In this document: positions 42,094-50,563 of the stretch, piece by piece | Numbering within the stretch: position 1 is the stretch's first letter | How the letters are laid out: every line of letters begins with the position of its first letter | Source: Thermoproteus uzoniensis 768-20 | GTDB lineage: Archaea; Thermoproteota; Thermoprotei; Thermoproteales; Thermoproteaceae | Assembly (NCBI RefSeq): GCF_000193375.1 | Contig: NC_015315.1 | Span: 1,124,622-1,188,621 of the forward strand | Length of the DNA stretch: 64,000 nucleotides | Reading direction: 5' to 3' | Position numbers and translations under genes: made by a program | The notes under the pieces: generated by a model | Seen by the model: the letters and a program-made list of their open reading frames with translations, nothing else | Databases searched by the model: none | Told to the model about the DNA's origin: nothing

Positions 42094-42879
42094 TCAGCTC
42101 TGTAGCAGGCCCAGTAACGTCTGCCAGAGGAAGAAGCTGTAGAGAAGGCCGCCCCTCTCGGCTATCTTCGCCGCCGCCTCGTCCGCCCGCCTCAACTCGG
42201 CCGCGAGCTCCTCGGGCCCTCCGCCTCTGCCCTTGACCGCCAAAGCGGCCTCGCGCCACGCCTTTATCTGCTCCAAGTGCCTCCTCAAGAGGTCGACGTC
42301 CTCGGTGCAGGCGAAGTGGGGGAAGCAGAGCATCTTGGCGCCTATCGAGGCGACCCTCCTAAGCGACTCCACGTATAGGTCGAACCTAAACGGCGGAGGG
42401 GTCGTGGGGAACACGGCCCCTATCTCCGGCACGTAGACGCCGGCGCCGTCGCCGGTGAACAAAACGCCGCCGTCTCTGTAGTAGAACATGACGTGGTGCG
42501 GCGCATGGCCCGGCGTGAAGTACACGTCGATGGCGTCGAACAGCCTCTCCCCGTCCCTCAGGGGCCTCACGTCGGCCGCCCCCTTCGGCTCGCCGAAGAG
42601 ATCGGCGATGGGGCCGAGGGTCTCCTTGGTAGCCTGCCAGAGACGGGCCGGGTTGGCCACATGCCCCACGTACCTCTCGTGTACGTAGACCGGCTTGCCT
42701 GCGTGGCCAGCGGCGCCGCAGTGGTCGTTGTGGATATGCGTACAGATTATATAGTCGGCGTCCGTCGGCGTGAAGGAGTTCGGCGGCCCGGGATCCACGG
42801 CGACTTTGACCCCTCCCACGTCGAGAACATACGTCGTGATCAGGTGGTTGCCCTGTATATACCTACGGACGAGCTCCAT
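42094..42879 (-). CDS. Metallo-beta-lactamase fold hydrolase
   Basis: 261 residues. The dinuclear zinc motif THIHNDHCG is clear, with further ligands in FTPGHAPHH and FTGDG; the C-terminal helical part (LLRRHLEQIKAWREAALAV) is like that of thioesterase/glyoxalase-type members. I chose the ATG at 42879; an in-frame GTG 15 bases upstream is less likely because an aatattttta box lies 22 bases before the ATG. Substrate unknown. Confidence 0.9.
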   Translation of the reverse strand: MELVRRYIQGNHLITTYVLDVGGVKVAVDPGPPNSFTPTDADYIICTHIHNDHCGAAGHAGKPVYVHERYVGHVANPARLWQATKETLGPIADLFGEPKGAADVRPLRDGERLFDAIDVYFTPGHAPHHVMFYYRDGGVLFTGDGAGVYVPEIGAVFPTTPPPFRFDLYVESLRRVASIGAKMLCFPHFACTEDVDLLRRHLEQIKAWREAALAVKGRGGGPEELAAELRRADEAAAKIAERGGLLYSFFLWQTLLGLLQS

Positions 42880-42947
42880 AGAATAACTCTCCACTAAAAA
42901 TATTCCCGATGCTGGCTGGACGCCGTTCCGGCAGAGCTTTTATATTC

Positions 42948-43331
42948 ATGGCGCCGCTTCTGCGCGGCCGACCGCTGGCTCTCCAGGGCGAAGCGCTACA
43001 GAGCCCTCGCCGTCGAGTTCCTCCAGAGATGCTACTACCCGGAGGCTTGGCCCAACAGGCGGCCGAGTTTCTGCTGAAGGGGAGGCTGATCGAGGCAATC
43101 GGTTCGCGGCCCTATACCCACTCCGTGTACCACCTCGTCAAGCTCCTCTATGAGTCGCTGGAGCGCGGCCTAGACGCCGAGGTCGTCAGATGCGCGAAGT
43201 ACCTCACGGAGCAGTATATAGGCAGTAGATACCCCGACGCGAGGATGCTGGAGCACGACCGGGAAGACGCAGAGGAATGTATAAAATGTCTAGAAGTTAT
43301 CTGGAATAGTGTTCAGAAGGATACTGCTTAA
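42948..43331 (+). pseudogene. HEPN-domain protein (toxin of a HEPN/MNT pair) with two frame disruptions
   Basis: The 127-codon frame gives the C-terminal part of a HEPN domain (AQQAAEFLLKGRLIEAIGSR, YTHSVYHLVK, SRYPDARMLEHDREDAEECI). The normal N-terminal helix is found in another frame from 42970 (DRWLSRAKRYRALAVEFLQR then CYYPEAW). Restoring one protein needs a +1 shift near 42966 and a -1 shift near 43050 (tggccc, one G short). Either the gene is damaged in a compensating way, giving ~27 wrong residues, or there are two sequencing errors. Partner nucleotidyltransferase follows. Confidence 0.72.
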
Positions 43332-43680
43332 ATCCCACGCCGAGATAGAGGAGTGGATCAAGAGCCTATGCACGAAGGGGTACACGGTGGTCCTCTTCGG
43401 CTCCCGGGCCAGGGGAGACGCCAGGATAGACAGCGACTGGGATCTCGTGATCCTCGGGGACGCCCCGCCCGGGAAGCCTCCCAACGATCTGGCGCAGGTA
43501 CACTACGCGACTCCCCAGGCGGCCGCGGGGGAGATCGCCCGCCTCAACACGATCTTCGTAGACGCCTTCTACGAAGGGCGCCTCATATGCGGCGACGCGC
43601 AGCTCTTCCAGACGCTGAAGGAGCTCGCCGCGAGGAGGACGCAAGGCATGGTCAAGACGCGGCCAGGCTGGATAGCCTAA
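43309..43680 (+). CDS. Minimal nucleotidyltransferase (MNT), antitoxin of the HEPN/MNT pair
   Basis: 123 residues. The motif GSRARGDARIDSDWDLVIL contains the GSxARG and DxD residues of the DNA polymerase beta superfamily; a third acidic residue lies in IFVDAFYEG. Such MNT proteins block HEPN RNase partners by adding nucleotides to them (type VII toxin-antitoxin). GTG start, overlapping the HEPN frame by 23 bases. The MNT gene is intact although its partner appears damaged. Confidence 0.88.
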   Translation: MFRRILLKSHAEIEEWIKSLCTKGYTVVLFGSRARGDARIDSDWDLVILGDAPPGKPPNDLAQVHYATPQAAAGEIARLNTIFVDAFYEGRLICGDAQLFQTLKELAARRTQGMVKTRPGWIA

Positions 43681-43734
43681 CGCCGGCGGTGAAGCTGAAC
43701 ATCCGACCGACGTAGGACCGGCGCCGAATCCGCC

Positions 43735-44322
43735 TCAACGCAGGGAGTTCAAGAGCTCCCTCAAGCTCTTGATGACGCGGACGTCCGGCCTACACGGAGG
43801 GAGCGATCTAGCTATACATATGGGGCGCGCGCCTGCCGCGAGCGCCATCTCCACGTCGTAGACGCTATCCCCGACGACCACCATGGAGCTCGTCGGCACT
43901 CCGAAGACGCGCGACACTGCAATGAGGGGGTCGGGGTGCGGCTTCCCCCGCTCCACCTCGTCGCCGCCTAGGACGTAGTCCACCGCGATGTCGGCCCTCC
44001 TCAGGACAGCCCTCGCGAGCACGCCGCTTGACGACGTCACCACCGCTATAGGGCGGGGGAGCGACGCCAATACGTCGACGTCAGGGTAGGGCACCACCTC
44101 GTCTATATGCCGCTCCAAGAAGTACCTGATCTTCAGCTCGGCGAGCTCCCGCGCCTTGCCCGGCGCGAGCCTCCTGGCTATCTCCGCCGCGGGGAGCCCC
44201 ATGAGAGGCCTCACCTCCTCCTCGCTGGCCTTAACCCCTAGGGCGGCGAGCGCGTCTATCCACGCCCTTACGTGGGCGTCGACGGAGTCCACCAGAGTCC
44301 CGTCTAGATCGAAGACGTACAC
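43735..44322 (-). CDS. HAD-superfamily phosphatase (phosphoglycolate phosphatase-like)
   Basis: 195 residues. Motif I FDLDGTLVDS (Asp5, Asp7), motif II in VVTSSSG, a Lys before PHPDPLIA (GKPHPDP), and motif III VVGDSVYDVEMALAAGAR are all present, with a small helical cap between I and II. GTG start 23 bases after a minus-strand atataaagc box. Probably a sugar-phosphate or nucleotide phosphatase; substrate not predictable. Confidence 0.9.
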   Translation of the reverse strand: MYVFDLDGTLVDSVDAHVRAWIDALAALGVKASEEEVRPLMGLPAAEIARRLAPGKARELAELKIRYFLERHIDEVVPYPDVDVLASLPRPIAVVTSSSGVLARAVLRRADIAVDYVLGGDEVERGKPHPDPLIAVSRVFGVPTSSMVVVGDSVYDVEMALAAGARPICIARSLPPCRPDVRVIKSLRELLNSLR

Positions 44323-44403
44323 GTGGCGTGGTGGGAAAAGCTTTATATGGGTTCAGCGGCCTATCAACTCCTCACCGCTTGGAGCCCGGTTCCTCATCAC
44401 CGG

Positions 44404-44829
44404 TCACTTGACGACCAGCACCGGCTTCTTGGCGTGGGTCACCACGCCCGTGGAGACACTGCCGAGGAACACCCGCTTTATGCTGGAGAGGCCTCTGCTG
44501 CCAGTTACTATGAGGTCTGCCCCTATCTTGTCCGCGTATTCGACTATGGCCGTCGCGGGATCGCCCTCCAGCATCGCCGTCTCCGCCTGCACGCCCTCCG
44601 CCTCCGCCTTAGCCTTGGCATCGGCCAAATCCGCCCTGGCCTTCTCCCTCATGGAGTCTATAATGTCGGGGGGTACGGGGCCCATGGAGAGCCCCAATAT
44701 AGTCGCCGTGTCGACGACCTCCGCCACGTATATCTTAGCCCCGTACTTCTTGGCGAGGTCTATGGCGACCTCGAGGGCCCTCCTCGCGTGCTGGGAGCCG
44801 TCGTAGGCGACGAGGATGCGTTTAAACAT
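44404..44829 (-). CDS. Universal stress protein, UspA family
   Basis: 141 residues. Opens MFKRILVAYDGSQHARRALE and ends with the ATP-binding G-x2-G-x9-G(S/T) signature GSRGLSSIKRVFLGSVSTGV, so it likely binds ATP. An ATG start at 44829 is supported by a gataaata box 24 bases upstream; the open frame extends further but without family sequence. Adjacent to the HAD gene on the same strand, 81 bases away. Confidence 0.93.
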   Translation of the reverse strand: MFKRILVAYDGSQHARRALEVAIDLAKKYGAKIYVAEVVDTATILGLSMGPVPPDIIDSMREKARADLADAKAKAEAEGVQAETAMLEGDPATAIVEYADKIGADLIVTGSRGLSSIKRVFLGSVSTGVVTHAKKPVLVVK

Positions 44830-44923
44830 AGATCCATAGGCGCCGTTGTATTTATCTCTTCTCCCGCCCGACGCGCGGGCGGCGCTCTTGGGCAACTATA
44901 TATACGGCCGGGCTAAGGCCGAC

Positions 44924-45877
44924 GTGGTTAAGATACTCGGGCTGGGCCCGTCGGGGGCCGCTCTAGGCGCCGCCTTAGGGAAAGCCGCCGTCGTGGAGAG
45001 AAGTGGGCGTTATTTCAAGGCCTGCGGGGAGGCCGTCCCCGTGGAGACCCCTATGGTCGGGAGGGAGTACATAGTGGATAGGGTCAAGAAGTACAGATTC
45101 TTTTCGGGGGATAGGCTAATAGGCGAGGTCTCCTACAGCAAGCCGAGGTGGTATATCTTAGATAAGGCGGCTTGGGTCGAGTCGTTGCGGTCGGCCATAG
45201 AGGCGGAGGAGTGGGGGGACGGCGTGGTTGTCGACGCCAGGGGGCCGTACGCCAGTAGGGGCGAGAAGCTGATAGTGGCGATGGCTTACGTGGAGGGGAT
45301 GAGGAGGGAGGAGGAGACCGCCGACTTCATATACCCCCCAGGCCTGACGGGGTTCTTCTGGATCTTTCCTCACGGCGGGGTCTACAACGTCGGAGGGGGC
45401 TTCCTCGGCGTACGCGACCCGACGCCCTTGGTGAAGGAGTTCGCCGCGCGGCTAGGCGGCAGGATAAGGCTGTTGAGGGGGGCGCCTCTGACGGTGATGC
45501 CGCAGATAGATCTCGGCGTCGAGGGGTCCTACAAAATCGGCGAGGCCGCCGGCTTGGTCTACCCGTTGACGGGCGAGGGGATTAGGCCCGGCGTGCTCTC
45601 GGCGTTGGCCTTAGCCGAGGCGCTCAAGACGCGGAGGCCTCTTGAGGAGTACGGGAGGAGAGTGAGGCACATAGTCAGGCAGATAGAGCTCCAGAAGAGG
45701 CTCCTATCGCTTGCGGCCAGGCTTGCGGCCAGAGGAGGGTCTATCTCTCTTCTCGCCGACGACGCGCTCCTCCGCGACTACATAGAGGAGGAGCTCTCGG
45801 CGCGCGGGTTGTTCCTCGCGCTCGCGAAGAGGCCGGGAGCCGTTGCGAGGCTAGTCGCGGCCCTTCTGAGGAGGTGA
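44924..45877 (+). CDS. Geranylgeranyl reductase family FAD-dependent oxidoreductase
   Basis: 317 residues from the GTG at 44924, which is 24 bases after an actatatata box and begins directly with the FAD motif (VKILGLGPSGAALG). KACGEAVP near residue 35 and WIFPHGGVYNVGGGFLG, EAAGLVYPLTGEGIRPG are typical of the digeranylgeranylglycerophospholipid reductase family, which saturates archaeal membrane lipids. The protein is shorter than many relatives (~400). Its stop is adjacent to that of the convergent CBS gene. Confidence 0.88.
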   Translation: MVKILGLGPSGAALGAALGKAAVVERSGRYFKACGEAVPVETPMVGREYIVDRVKKYRFFSGDRLIGEVSYSKPRWYILDKAAWVESLRSAIEAEEWGDGVVVDARGPYASRGEKLIVAMAYVEGMRREEETADFIYPPGLTGFFWIFPHGGVYNVGGGFLGVRDPTPLVKEFAARLGGRIRLLRGAPLTVMPQIDLGVEGSYKIGEAAGLVYPLTGEGIRPGVLSALALAEALKTRRPLEEYGRRVRHIVRQIELQKRLLSLAARLAARGGSISLLADDALLRDYIEEELSARGLFLALAKRPGAVARLVAALLRR

Positions 45878-46306
45878 TCAAGCGCTCATCCCCCTCTCGA
45901 AGGTCCACTCGTCGTAGCCCGCTATGACCCTCAACGCGTGGTCCTCGTAGACGAGATCCCTTATCGAGAGCACGCCGTAGAGCTTGCCGTCCTTCAGGAC
46001 CACCACGTGGCGTATGTTATGCCTCCTCATGAGCTCGGCGGCTTTATTCAACGGGTCGTCGGCCTCGACGGAGATCACGGACCTCGTCGCTATGTCCAAT
46101 ACAGGCCTCGAGGGGTCTACGCCCTCCGCCACTGCCCTCACTATATCGCGTTCGGAGACGACGCCAACTACCTTGGATCGATCCTCTCTGTCAACCAGCA
46201 CTAGGAGGCCTATGTTGTGCTCTCTGAGGATCTTAGCCGCATCCTTTATGGTTATATCGGGCGTCGCCTTGACGACATCGGTCGAGGCGAACTGCGCCAC
46301 CGACAT
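45878..46306 (-). CDS. Tandem CBS-domain protein
   Basis: 142 residues made of two CBS domains (TIKDAAKILREHNIGLLVLV...VVGVVSERDIVRAV; PLNKAAELMRRHNIRHVVVL...YGVLSIRDLV) with little else. Such modules bind AMP/ATP or SAM and regulate partner proteins. A cataaaaag box ~27 bases before the ATG. Partner unknown. Confidence 0.92.
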   Translation of the reverse strand: MSVAQFASTDVVKATPDITIKDAAKILREHNIGLLVLVDREDRSKVVGVVSERDIVRAVAEGVDPSRPVLDIATRSVISVEADDPLNKAAELMRRHNIRHVVVLKDGKLYGVLSIRDLVYEDHALRVIAGYDEWTFERGMSA

Positions 46307-46406
46307 GATTGTATCTATGGCGTTTTCTTTTTATGCGTTTCCATAATTATGTTTAATGTGGAATACGGCGTAGGCCAAATATTTATCTCGGGGAATTGCG
46401 TAGGGT

Positions 46407-46802
46407 ATGGAGAGGCTGTTGGCGGGCGAGCTCGAGCACCTCACCGAATTGCTGAAGCTTAGAGGCGCCGTGGAGGACGAGTATATGGCCGCGTTCCTCG
46501 ACGGAATTATCAGGGAGATCCACCTAAGAGTTAGGCTACTCGAGGCGCTCGACATCCCCGACCTCCCCCACGATGGAGAGAGGCTGGACGTTAACGAGGT
46601 GGTGACCCGCCTCAACGAGATGTGCGAGCGCTACGAGGCCCATATGGCTCTCATGAAGTCGTTGCGCGCCTCGGCCAAGACCCAGCTGGAGCTGGAGGTC
46701 GTGGCGGCTATGGAGAAGAGCATCGAGCGGACCCACTTGATGCTCAGGATGCTCATCAACGCGCTCACCGAGTTCTCGAAGACTGCGAAGAGTAGCCCAT
46801 AA
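46407..46802 (+). CDS. Helical protein upstream of a PhoU-like regulator
   Basis: 131 residues predicted as four helices (LLAGELEHLTELLKLRGAVE, MAAFLDGIIREIHLRVRLLE, EVVTRLNEMCERYEAHMALM, LEVVAAMEKSIERTHLMLRM). Glu/His pairs in several helices recall ferritin-like bundles, but no complete metal site is evident. A caaatattta box 24 bases before the ATG gives its own promoter. It is 30 bases from the PhoU-like gene. Confidence 0.6.
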   Translation: MERLLAGELEHLTELLKLRGAVEDEYMAAFLDGIIREIHLRVRLLEALDIPDLPHDGERLDVNEVVTRLNEMCERYEAHMALMKSLRASAKTQLELEVVAAMEKSIERTHLMLRMLINALTEFSKTAKSSP

Positions 46803-46832
46803 TAGCAAAATTTATCTAGCTTAAACAAGTAC

Positions 46833-47690
46833 ATGGAGACTCGCCGTATCTTTAGGATAAGGGAGTCCTACGCGGTCTTTCTGCCCAAGGCCTGGTGCGA
46901 GAAGAACTCAGTCGGCGAGAGGAGCGAGGTCAACGTCATGTGGGAGGAGGACGTGGTGGTGGTCAAGCCGGCGAAGCCGAGGAGCTTCACGGCGAGGGTG
47001 TCGAGCCCCAACATCGACGTCGTGGTCAAGCTACTTATGGCCGCGCTTGTGTCGGGCTACGACGAGGTCAGGCTAGAGGTCAAGGGACTGGATCTCGGGC
47101 TCAGGCACAAGATAATGTCAGTGGCGAGAGGGCTCTACATGCTCCCCATGGAGGAGGGGCCCGACTATATAGTCTTCAGGGTGGAGGACGTCAAGTTCGA
47201 TAGGGAGAAGCTGATATCGAGAATGGTCTCGACCCTCGCCTTCATGATAGACCACCTGATAACCGCCCCGAAGGTCGACCCCTCGTTGCTCGAAAGCGTC
47301 GACGACGAGGTGGATAGATATAGGCACATGATAGAGAGGCTGTGCCACAAATACCCCACGGGGCTCTGCGCCAGCCACGTCCAGCTGGCCAGATACGTCG
47401 AGAGAGCCGCCGACCATATAGTCGAGCTGGCGAGACTGGAGCCGCCTAGGGAGCTCGTGGAGGCCTTGAGAGGCGCCGTGGCCGAGTTCGTCAAGACGTC
47501 GTCCGTCGACGATGTGAGGTCCGTCTTCGCGTTCATAGAGACCACCGACAAGATCCGCTTCCTCCTGAGGCAACTGGCGAGGGACGAGATAACCATGTTA
47601 CACGCCGATAGGGTGATAGACTACTTAACCAACGCGGCCGAGGTCTACATAGACATGATAACGCGCAGGAGCCCAGTTGTGGAGATCTAG
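46833..47690 (+). CDS. PhoU-like protein with N-terminal AbrB-type domain
   Basis: 285 residues. The first ~45 residues (RRIFRIRESYAVFLPKAWCEKNSVGERSEVN, a SpoVT-AbrB swapped-hairpin pattern) can bind DNA; the remainder is the helical PhoU repeat domain (DDEVDRYRHMIERLCHKY, VERAADHIVELARL). Archaeal proteins of this layout are thought to regulate phosphate uptake, though no phosphate transporter is near. Own promoter: caaaatttat, 24 bases before the ATG. Confidence 0.85.
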   Translation: METRRIFRIRESYAVFLPKAWCEKNSVGERSEVNVMWEEDVVVVKPAKPRSFTARVSSPNIDVVVKLLMAALVSGYDEVRLEVKGLDLGLRHKIMSVARGLYMLPMEEGPDYIVFRVEDVKFDREKLISRMVSTLAFMIDHLITAPKVDPSLLESVDDEVDRYRHMIERLCHKYPTGLCASHVQLARYVERAADHIVELARLEPPRELVEALRGAVAEFVKTSSVDDVRSVFAFIETTDKIRFLLRQLARDEITMLHADRVIDYLTNAAEVYIDMITRRSPVVEI

Positions 47691-47767
47691 GCGTACCTAT
47701 AGCCGAGATCTGCGAATTGGGGCTGACAGCTGAGGAAGCTCTTAAAAAGCTCCGTGTTTAGTTAGTC

Positions 47768-48292
47768 GTGAAGCCCCACGAGGAGCACAGATCGCGCGGC
47801 CCGAGGGAGCTATCCTTCTGGGTTGTCACAGTGAGCACCTCGCGCTACGAGGCCATGGCCTCCGGCAAGAACTACGCGGACGAGTCTGGCGATAGGGCCG
47901 TCGCCCTAATCTCGCAGGCGGGCTACAAGGTGGTCGGCAGATCGCTGGTCAAAGACGACGTGGTGATGATAAGGGGGATCCTCATGGATCTGCTACGGAG
48001 GCCGGACGTGGACGTGGTCGTGTTCACGGGGGGCACCGGCGTGGCGCGCACGGACGTAACCGTCGAGGCCGTTAGGCCGCTCCTCGAGAAGGAGCTGGAG
48101 GGCTTCGGCGACGTTTTCAGGCTGAGGAGCTACCAGGAGGTGGGCACGGCGGCCATTATGTCCAGAGCGCTCGCCGGCGTCTCCAACGGCAAGCTCGTGG
48201 TCGTCTTGCCCGGGTCGCCCAACGCCGTCGAGACGGGCCTCGGCATTATACTGCCCGAAGCCCCCCACATAATCTATCTGGCGAGGTCGTAG
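47768..48292 (+). CDS. moaB: Molybdenum cofactor biosynthesis protein MoaB/MogA family
   Basis: 174 residues. Adenylylates molybdopterin before metal insertion. VFTGGTGVARTDVT and the C-terminal VVLPGSPNAVETGL are the molybdopterin-binding motifs; VVTVSTSRYE at the start is typical. GTG start with a ctcttaaaaag box 24 bases upstream. Thermoproteales use tungsten or molybdenum oxidoreductases, so the pathway is expected; other cofactor genes are not in the window. Confidence 0.93.
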   Translation: MKPHEEHRSRGPRELSFWVVTVSTSRYEAMASGKNYADESGDRAVALISQAGYKVVGRSLVKDDVVMIRGILMDLLRRPDVDVVVFTGGTGVARTDVTVEAVRPLLEKELEGFGDVFRLRSYQEVGTAAIMSRALAGVSNGKLVVVLPGSPNAVETGLGIILPEAPHIIYLARS

Positions 48293-48355
48293 CGGGCAGA
48301 GGCCGGTAGTCGCCGTTTCGGCGCGTCTGTCGGCCGGAGTCGGCCCGCACGGCGG

Positions 48356-48883
48356 CTATCCGACCTCAACTATCTTCCCGCCGGCCCGCGATTCGCAGAT
48401 CCCCCGCGCCATCTCGCGGGGATCCTCGAAATATCTGACGGCGGCTGTCCTCCTCTCGTCTATGTAGTCTGGGAAGGCCTTCCTTAAATTGTCCGAGGCG
48501 AGGCCTGTATTTGTCAATACGAATACGGGCTTCCCCATTGCGTATCCCATGAAGACCTCAATCATGGTGCCCGCCGCCCCTCCAAACGCCGCCACGACGT
48601 CGGCCGAGCGGATCAACATGACGCTACGGCATCTGTACTCGCAACCCGTCTTTATGCCCACGACGCCTTCGGGAAGCTCCACGTCCTCCCTCTCTATGGG
48701 GAGGAGAGCCACCACGGCGAGGCCTCTCCTCAACGCGGCGTCCACTACGCGCTTCATGAGCCCCCAATATCCTCCGACCAGCACCGTGGGCCTGGCGCAG
48801 GCCGTGAGCTCCTCGAAGAAGCCCTCTATCTTGGGGACGAGCGCCTCGGAGTCCGTGCTGTGGGCCGCCACCGCCAGCTTCAC
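48356..48883 (-). CDS. SLOG/LOG-like nucleotide-binding family protein
   Basis: 175 residues. A Rossmann-like protein with AFGGAAGTMIEVFMGYAMGKPVFV, a version of the PGGxGTxxE motif of LOG/lysine-decarboxylase-like proteins, and VLVGGYWGLMKRVVDAALRRG early on. In LOG enzymes this motif binds nucleotide and cleaves phosphoribosyl groups; here the first Pro is missing, so enzyme activity is uncertain. GTG start ~22 bases after a tttaattag box. Confidence 0.8.
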   Translation of the reverse strand: MKLAVAAHSTDSEALVPKIEGFFEELTACARPTVLVGGYWGLMKRVVDAALRRGLAVVALLPIEREDVELPEGVVGIKTGCEYRCRSVMLIRSADVVAAFGGAAGTMIEVFMGYAMGKPVFVLTNTGLASDNLRKAFPDYIDERRTAAVRYFEDPREMARGICESRAGGKIVEVG

Positions 48884-48918
48884 GGAGGCCCGAATACCCC
48901 GCTAATTAAACACCTACG

Positions 48919-49620
48919 CTATGAGAACAACAACCTATACAGCGCGAGGCATTCCTTGGCGGTGAGCCCCTCGCAGGCCTTGCCCGGCTTACAGAACTCG
49001 GCGAGGTTGTTTATGAATTTCACTGCGTCCTCCGGGTGTCTGAAGAACGCTGAGGCGAATATGGCCCCGCTGTAGGTCCTCTTGATTATGGTGGCGCCCA
49101 AGTCCTCCAGAATCCTCGGAGCGGCGATTATCACCGGACATGCGCCCCTCAGCGACAGCCCTATATCCACGCCGCCCTCACATATGTATAGGTCCATGTC
49201 CTTGTTGGGCCCGACCAAATAGGCGTATATACACGCGCCTCTGAGATCGGCGTCGAGGAGCTTGGGCTCGACGAACTTATACACGGCGTCGATGAGCTCC
49301 GGGGCCTTCCGCGACGCGCACTCGAACGCCGCCAGGGCGTTTCCGTAGCCCCTCACCGAGAAGGCGGAGTTGCCGTACCTCAGACTGACCGAGCCGCCCC
49401 GTATGCTTATGTGGGTCAGCCTCTGGCCCTCTATATTGCAGTAGACCACGTTGAGCGTGGTGGCGCGCCAAGCGATTGCCCAAGACGCCGCCAGGCCGGC
49501 CAACACGGCGGCGGAGAGGGCGTAGAGGCCCTTGGCCCAGGCGAAGGCGGCCAAGGCGAGGAATATCAGGAAGCCGCCGCGCTCCAGGAAAAAACGATAG
49601 AAGCCGAGGGCCAGCCTCAC
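48919..49620 (-). CDS. Membrane-bound hypothetical protein
   Basis: 233 residues: two N-terminal transmembrane helices (FLIFLALAAFAWAKGLYALSA-like and AAVLAGLAASWAIAW, residues ~16-52) and a ~180-residue soluble domain with six cysteines, several near the end (FCKPGKACEGLTAKEC). No family recognised. GTG start 23 bases after an aatatatag box lying inside the end of the kinase gene. Confidence 0.65.
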   Translation of the reverse strand: MRLALGFYRFFLERGGFLIFLALAAFAWAKGLYALSAAVLAGLAASWAIAWRATTLNVVYCNIEGQRLTHISIRGGSVSLRYGNSAFSVRGYGNALAAFECASRKAPELIDAVYKFVEPKLLDADLRGACIYAYLVGPNKDMDLYICEGGVDIGLSLRGACPVIIAAPRILEDLGATIIKRTYSGAIFASAFFRHPEDAVKFINNLAEFCKPGKACEGLTAKECLALYRLLFS

Positions 49621-49638
49621 ACAATATCCGACTCCAGT

Positions 49639-50538
49639 CTATATATTTCTTGTTGCAAGGAACTTCTCGACCTCCTCCCTAGTGGGCGAAGACCTGGCCC
49701 CCTTTCTGGTCGTTTTCAAGGCGCCTGCGGCGTTGGCGAACCTCAAGGCGTAGTCCACGCCGCGCCCCTCTAGGAGCGCCGCAAGAAACGCCGCGTCGAA
49801 CGCGTCGCCAGCTCCGGTCGTGTCGACCGCCTCTACCTTGAATCCCCACGCCTCGAAGATCTCGCCGCTCCGCAGATACGCGGTCGCCCCTTGCGGCCCC
49901 CGCTTGACGATCACCATGTCGATGCCTAGCCCGAACGCCTCGCCCACATCGCCGCGGAGGAGAGCCCGGAACTCCGACTCGTTTAGGAGGAGGTAGTCCG
50001 CCTCGGCCAGCAACTCCCTTAAGTAGTCGAGGCCTCTCGCGGACCATATCCTCCCAGGGTCCACGCTCACCGAAAGGCCGAGCTTCTTGGCCAGTCTGGC
50101 CGCGTGGACTGCGGTGTCCAGCCTATACATAGTGATATGTAGATGGTCGAAGCCCTTGAACGCGGCGTCCGACAAGTCCTTGGGCTCCACGGCCTCGGAG
50201 GCGCCCACGTACTCGAACACCTTGACGTCCCCGCTGGGGTAGACCAAAAGGAACGAGGTGCCCGTCTGTTGGCCTATCACTATCTTGACCCTCGAGATGT
50301 CGACGCCCTCCCTCATCAGCTCCTCTAGGAGGACTCTGCCGAAGCCGTCGAAGCCGACTGAGGTTATTATGGCCGAGGCGAGGCCGAGCCTTCTGGCGGC
50401 AACGGCGAAGTTGGAGGCGGAGCCGCCACCGCCGTAGCGGAGCTCGCCGACGAGCGCCGCCTCGCCTACGTCGGGCTTATCGGCCAGGTAGAGCTGTATG
50501 TCCATGAGGAGGTGCCCCAACGCCACGACCGATGGCAT
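49639..50538 (-). CDS. PfkB family sugar kinase
   Basis: 299 residues. The family signatures GGGGSASNFAVAARRLGL (motif 1) and VDTTGAGDAFDAAF (motif 2, with the catalytic Asp) are intact; VDPGRIWSARGL and LLLNESEF are typical of archaeal ribokinase-like enzymes. Possible substrates include ribose, 2-keto-3-deoxygluconate or nucleosides. The ATG lies on the TATA box of the divergent M24 gene. Confidence 0.92.
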   Translation of the reverse strand: MPSVVALGHLLMDIQLYLADKPDVGEAALVGELRYGGGGSASNFAVAARRLGLASAIITSVGFDGFGRVLLEELMREGVDISRVKIVIGQQTGTSFLLVYPSGDVKVFEYVGASEAVEPKDLSDAAFKGFDHLHITMYRLDTAVHAARLAKKLGLSVSVDPGRIWSARGLDYLRELLAEADYLLLNESEFRALLRGDVGEAFGLGIDMVIVKRGPQGATAYLRSGEIFEAWGFKVEAVDTTGAGDAFDAAFLAALLEGRGVDYALRFANAAGALKTTRKGARSSPTREEVEKFLATRNI

Positions 50539-50563
50539 ATATTATCGTGAATTCGTTCTATTA
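50539..50563. promoter_or_regulatory. Interlocked divergent promoter of the PfkB kinase and M24 genes
   Basis: Twenty-five bases separate the two ATG codons. The box for the M24 gene (catatatta, 50535-50543) covers the kinase start codon, while the box for the kinase (minus-strand attaatag, centred near 50560) abuts the M24 start. Each is 22-25 bases from its own start codon, so both mRNAs are leaderless and mutually exclusive initiation is likely. Confidence 0.6.
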
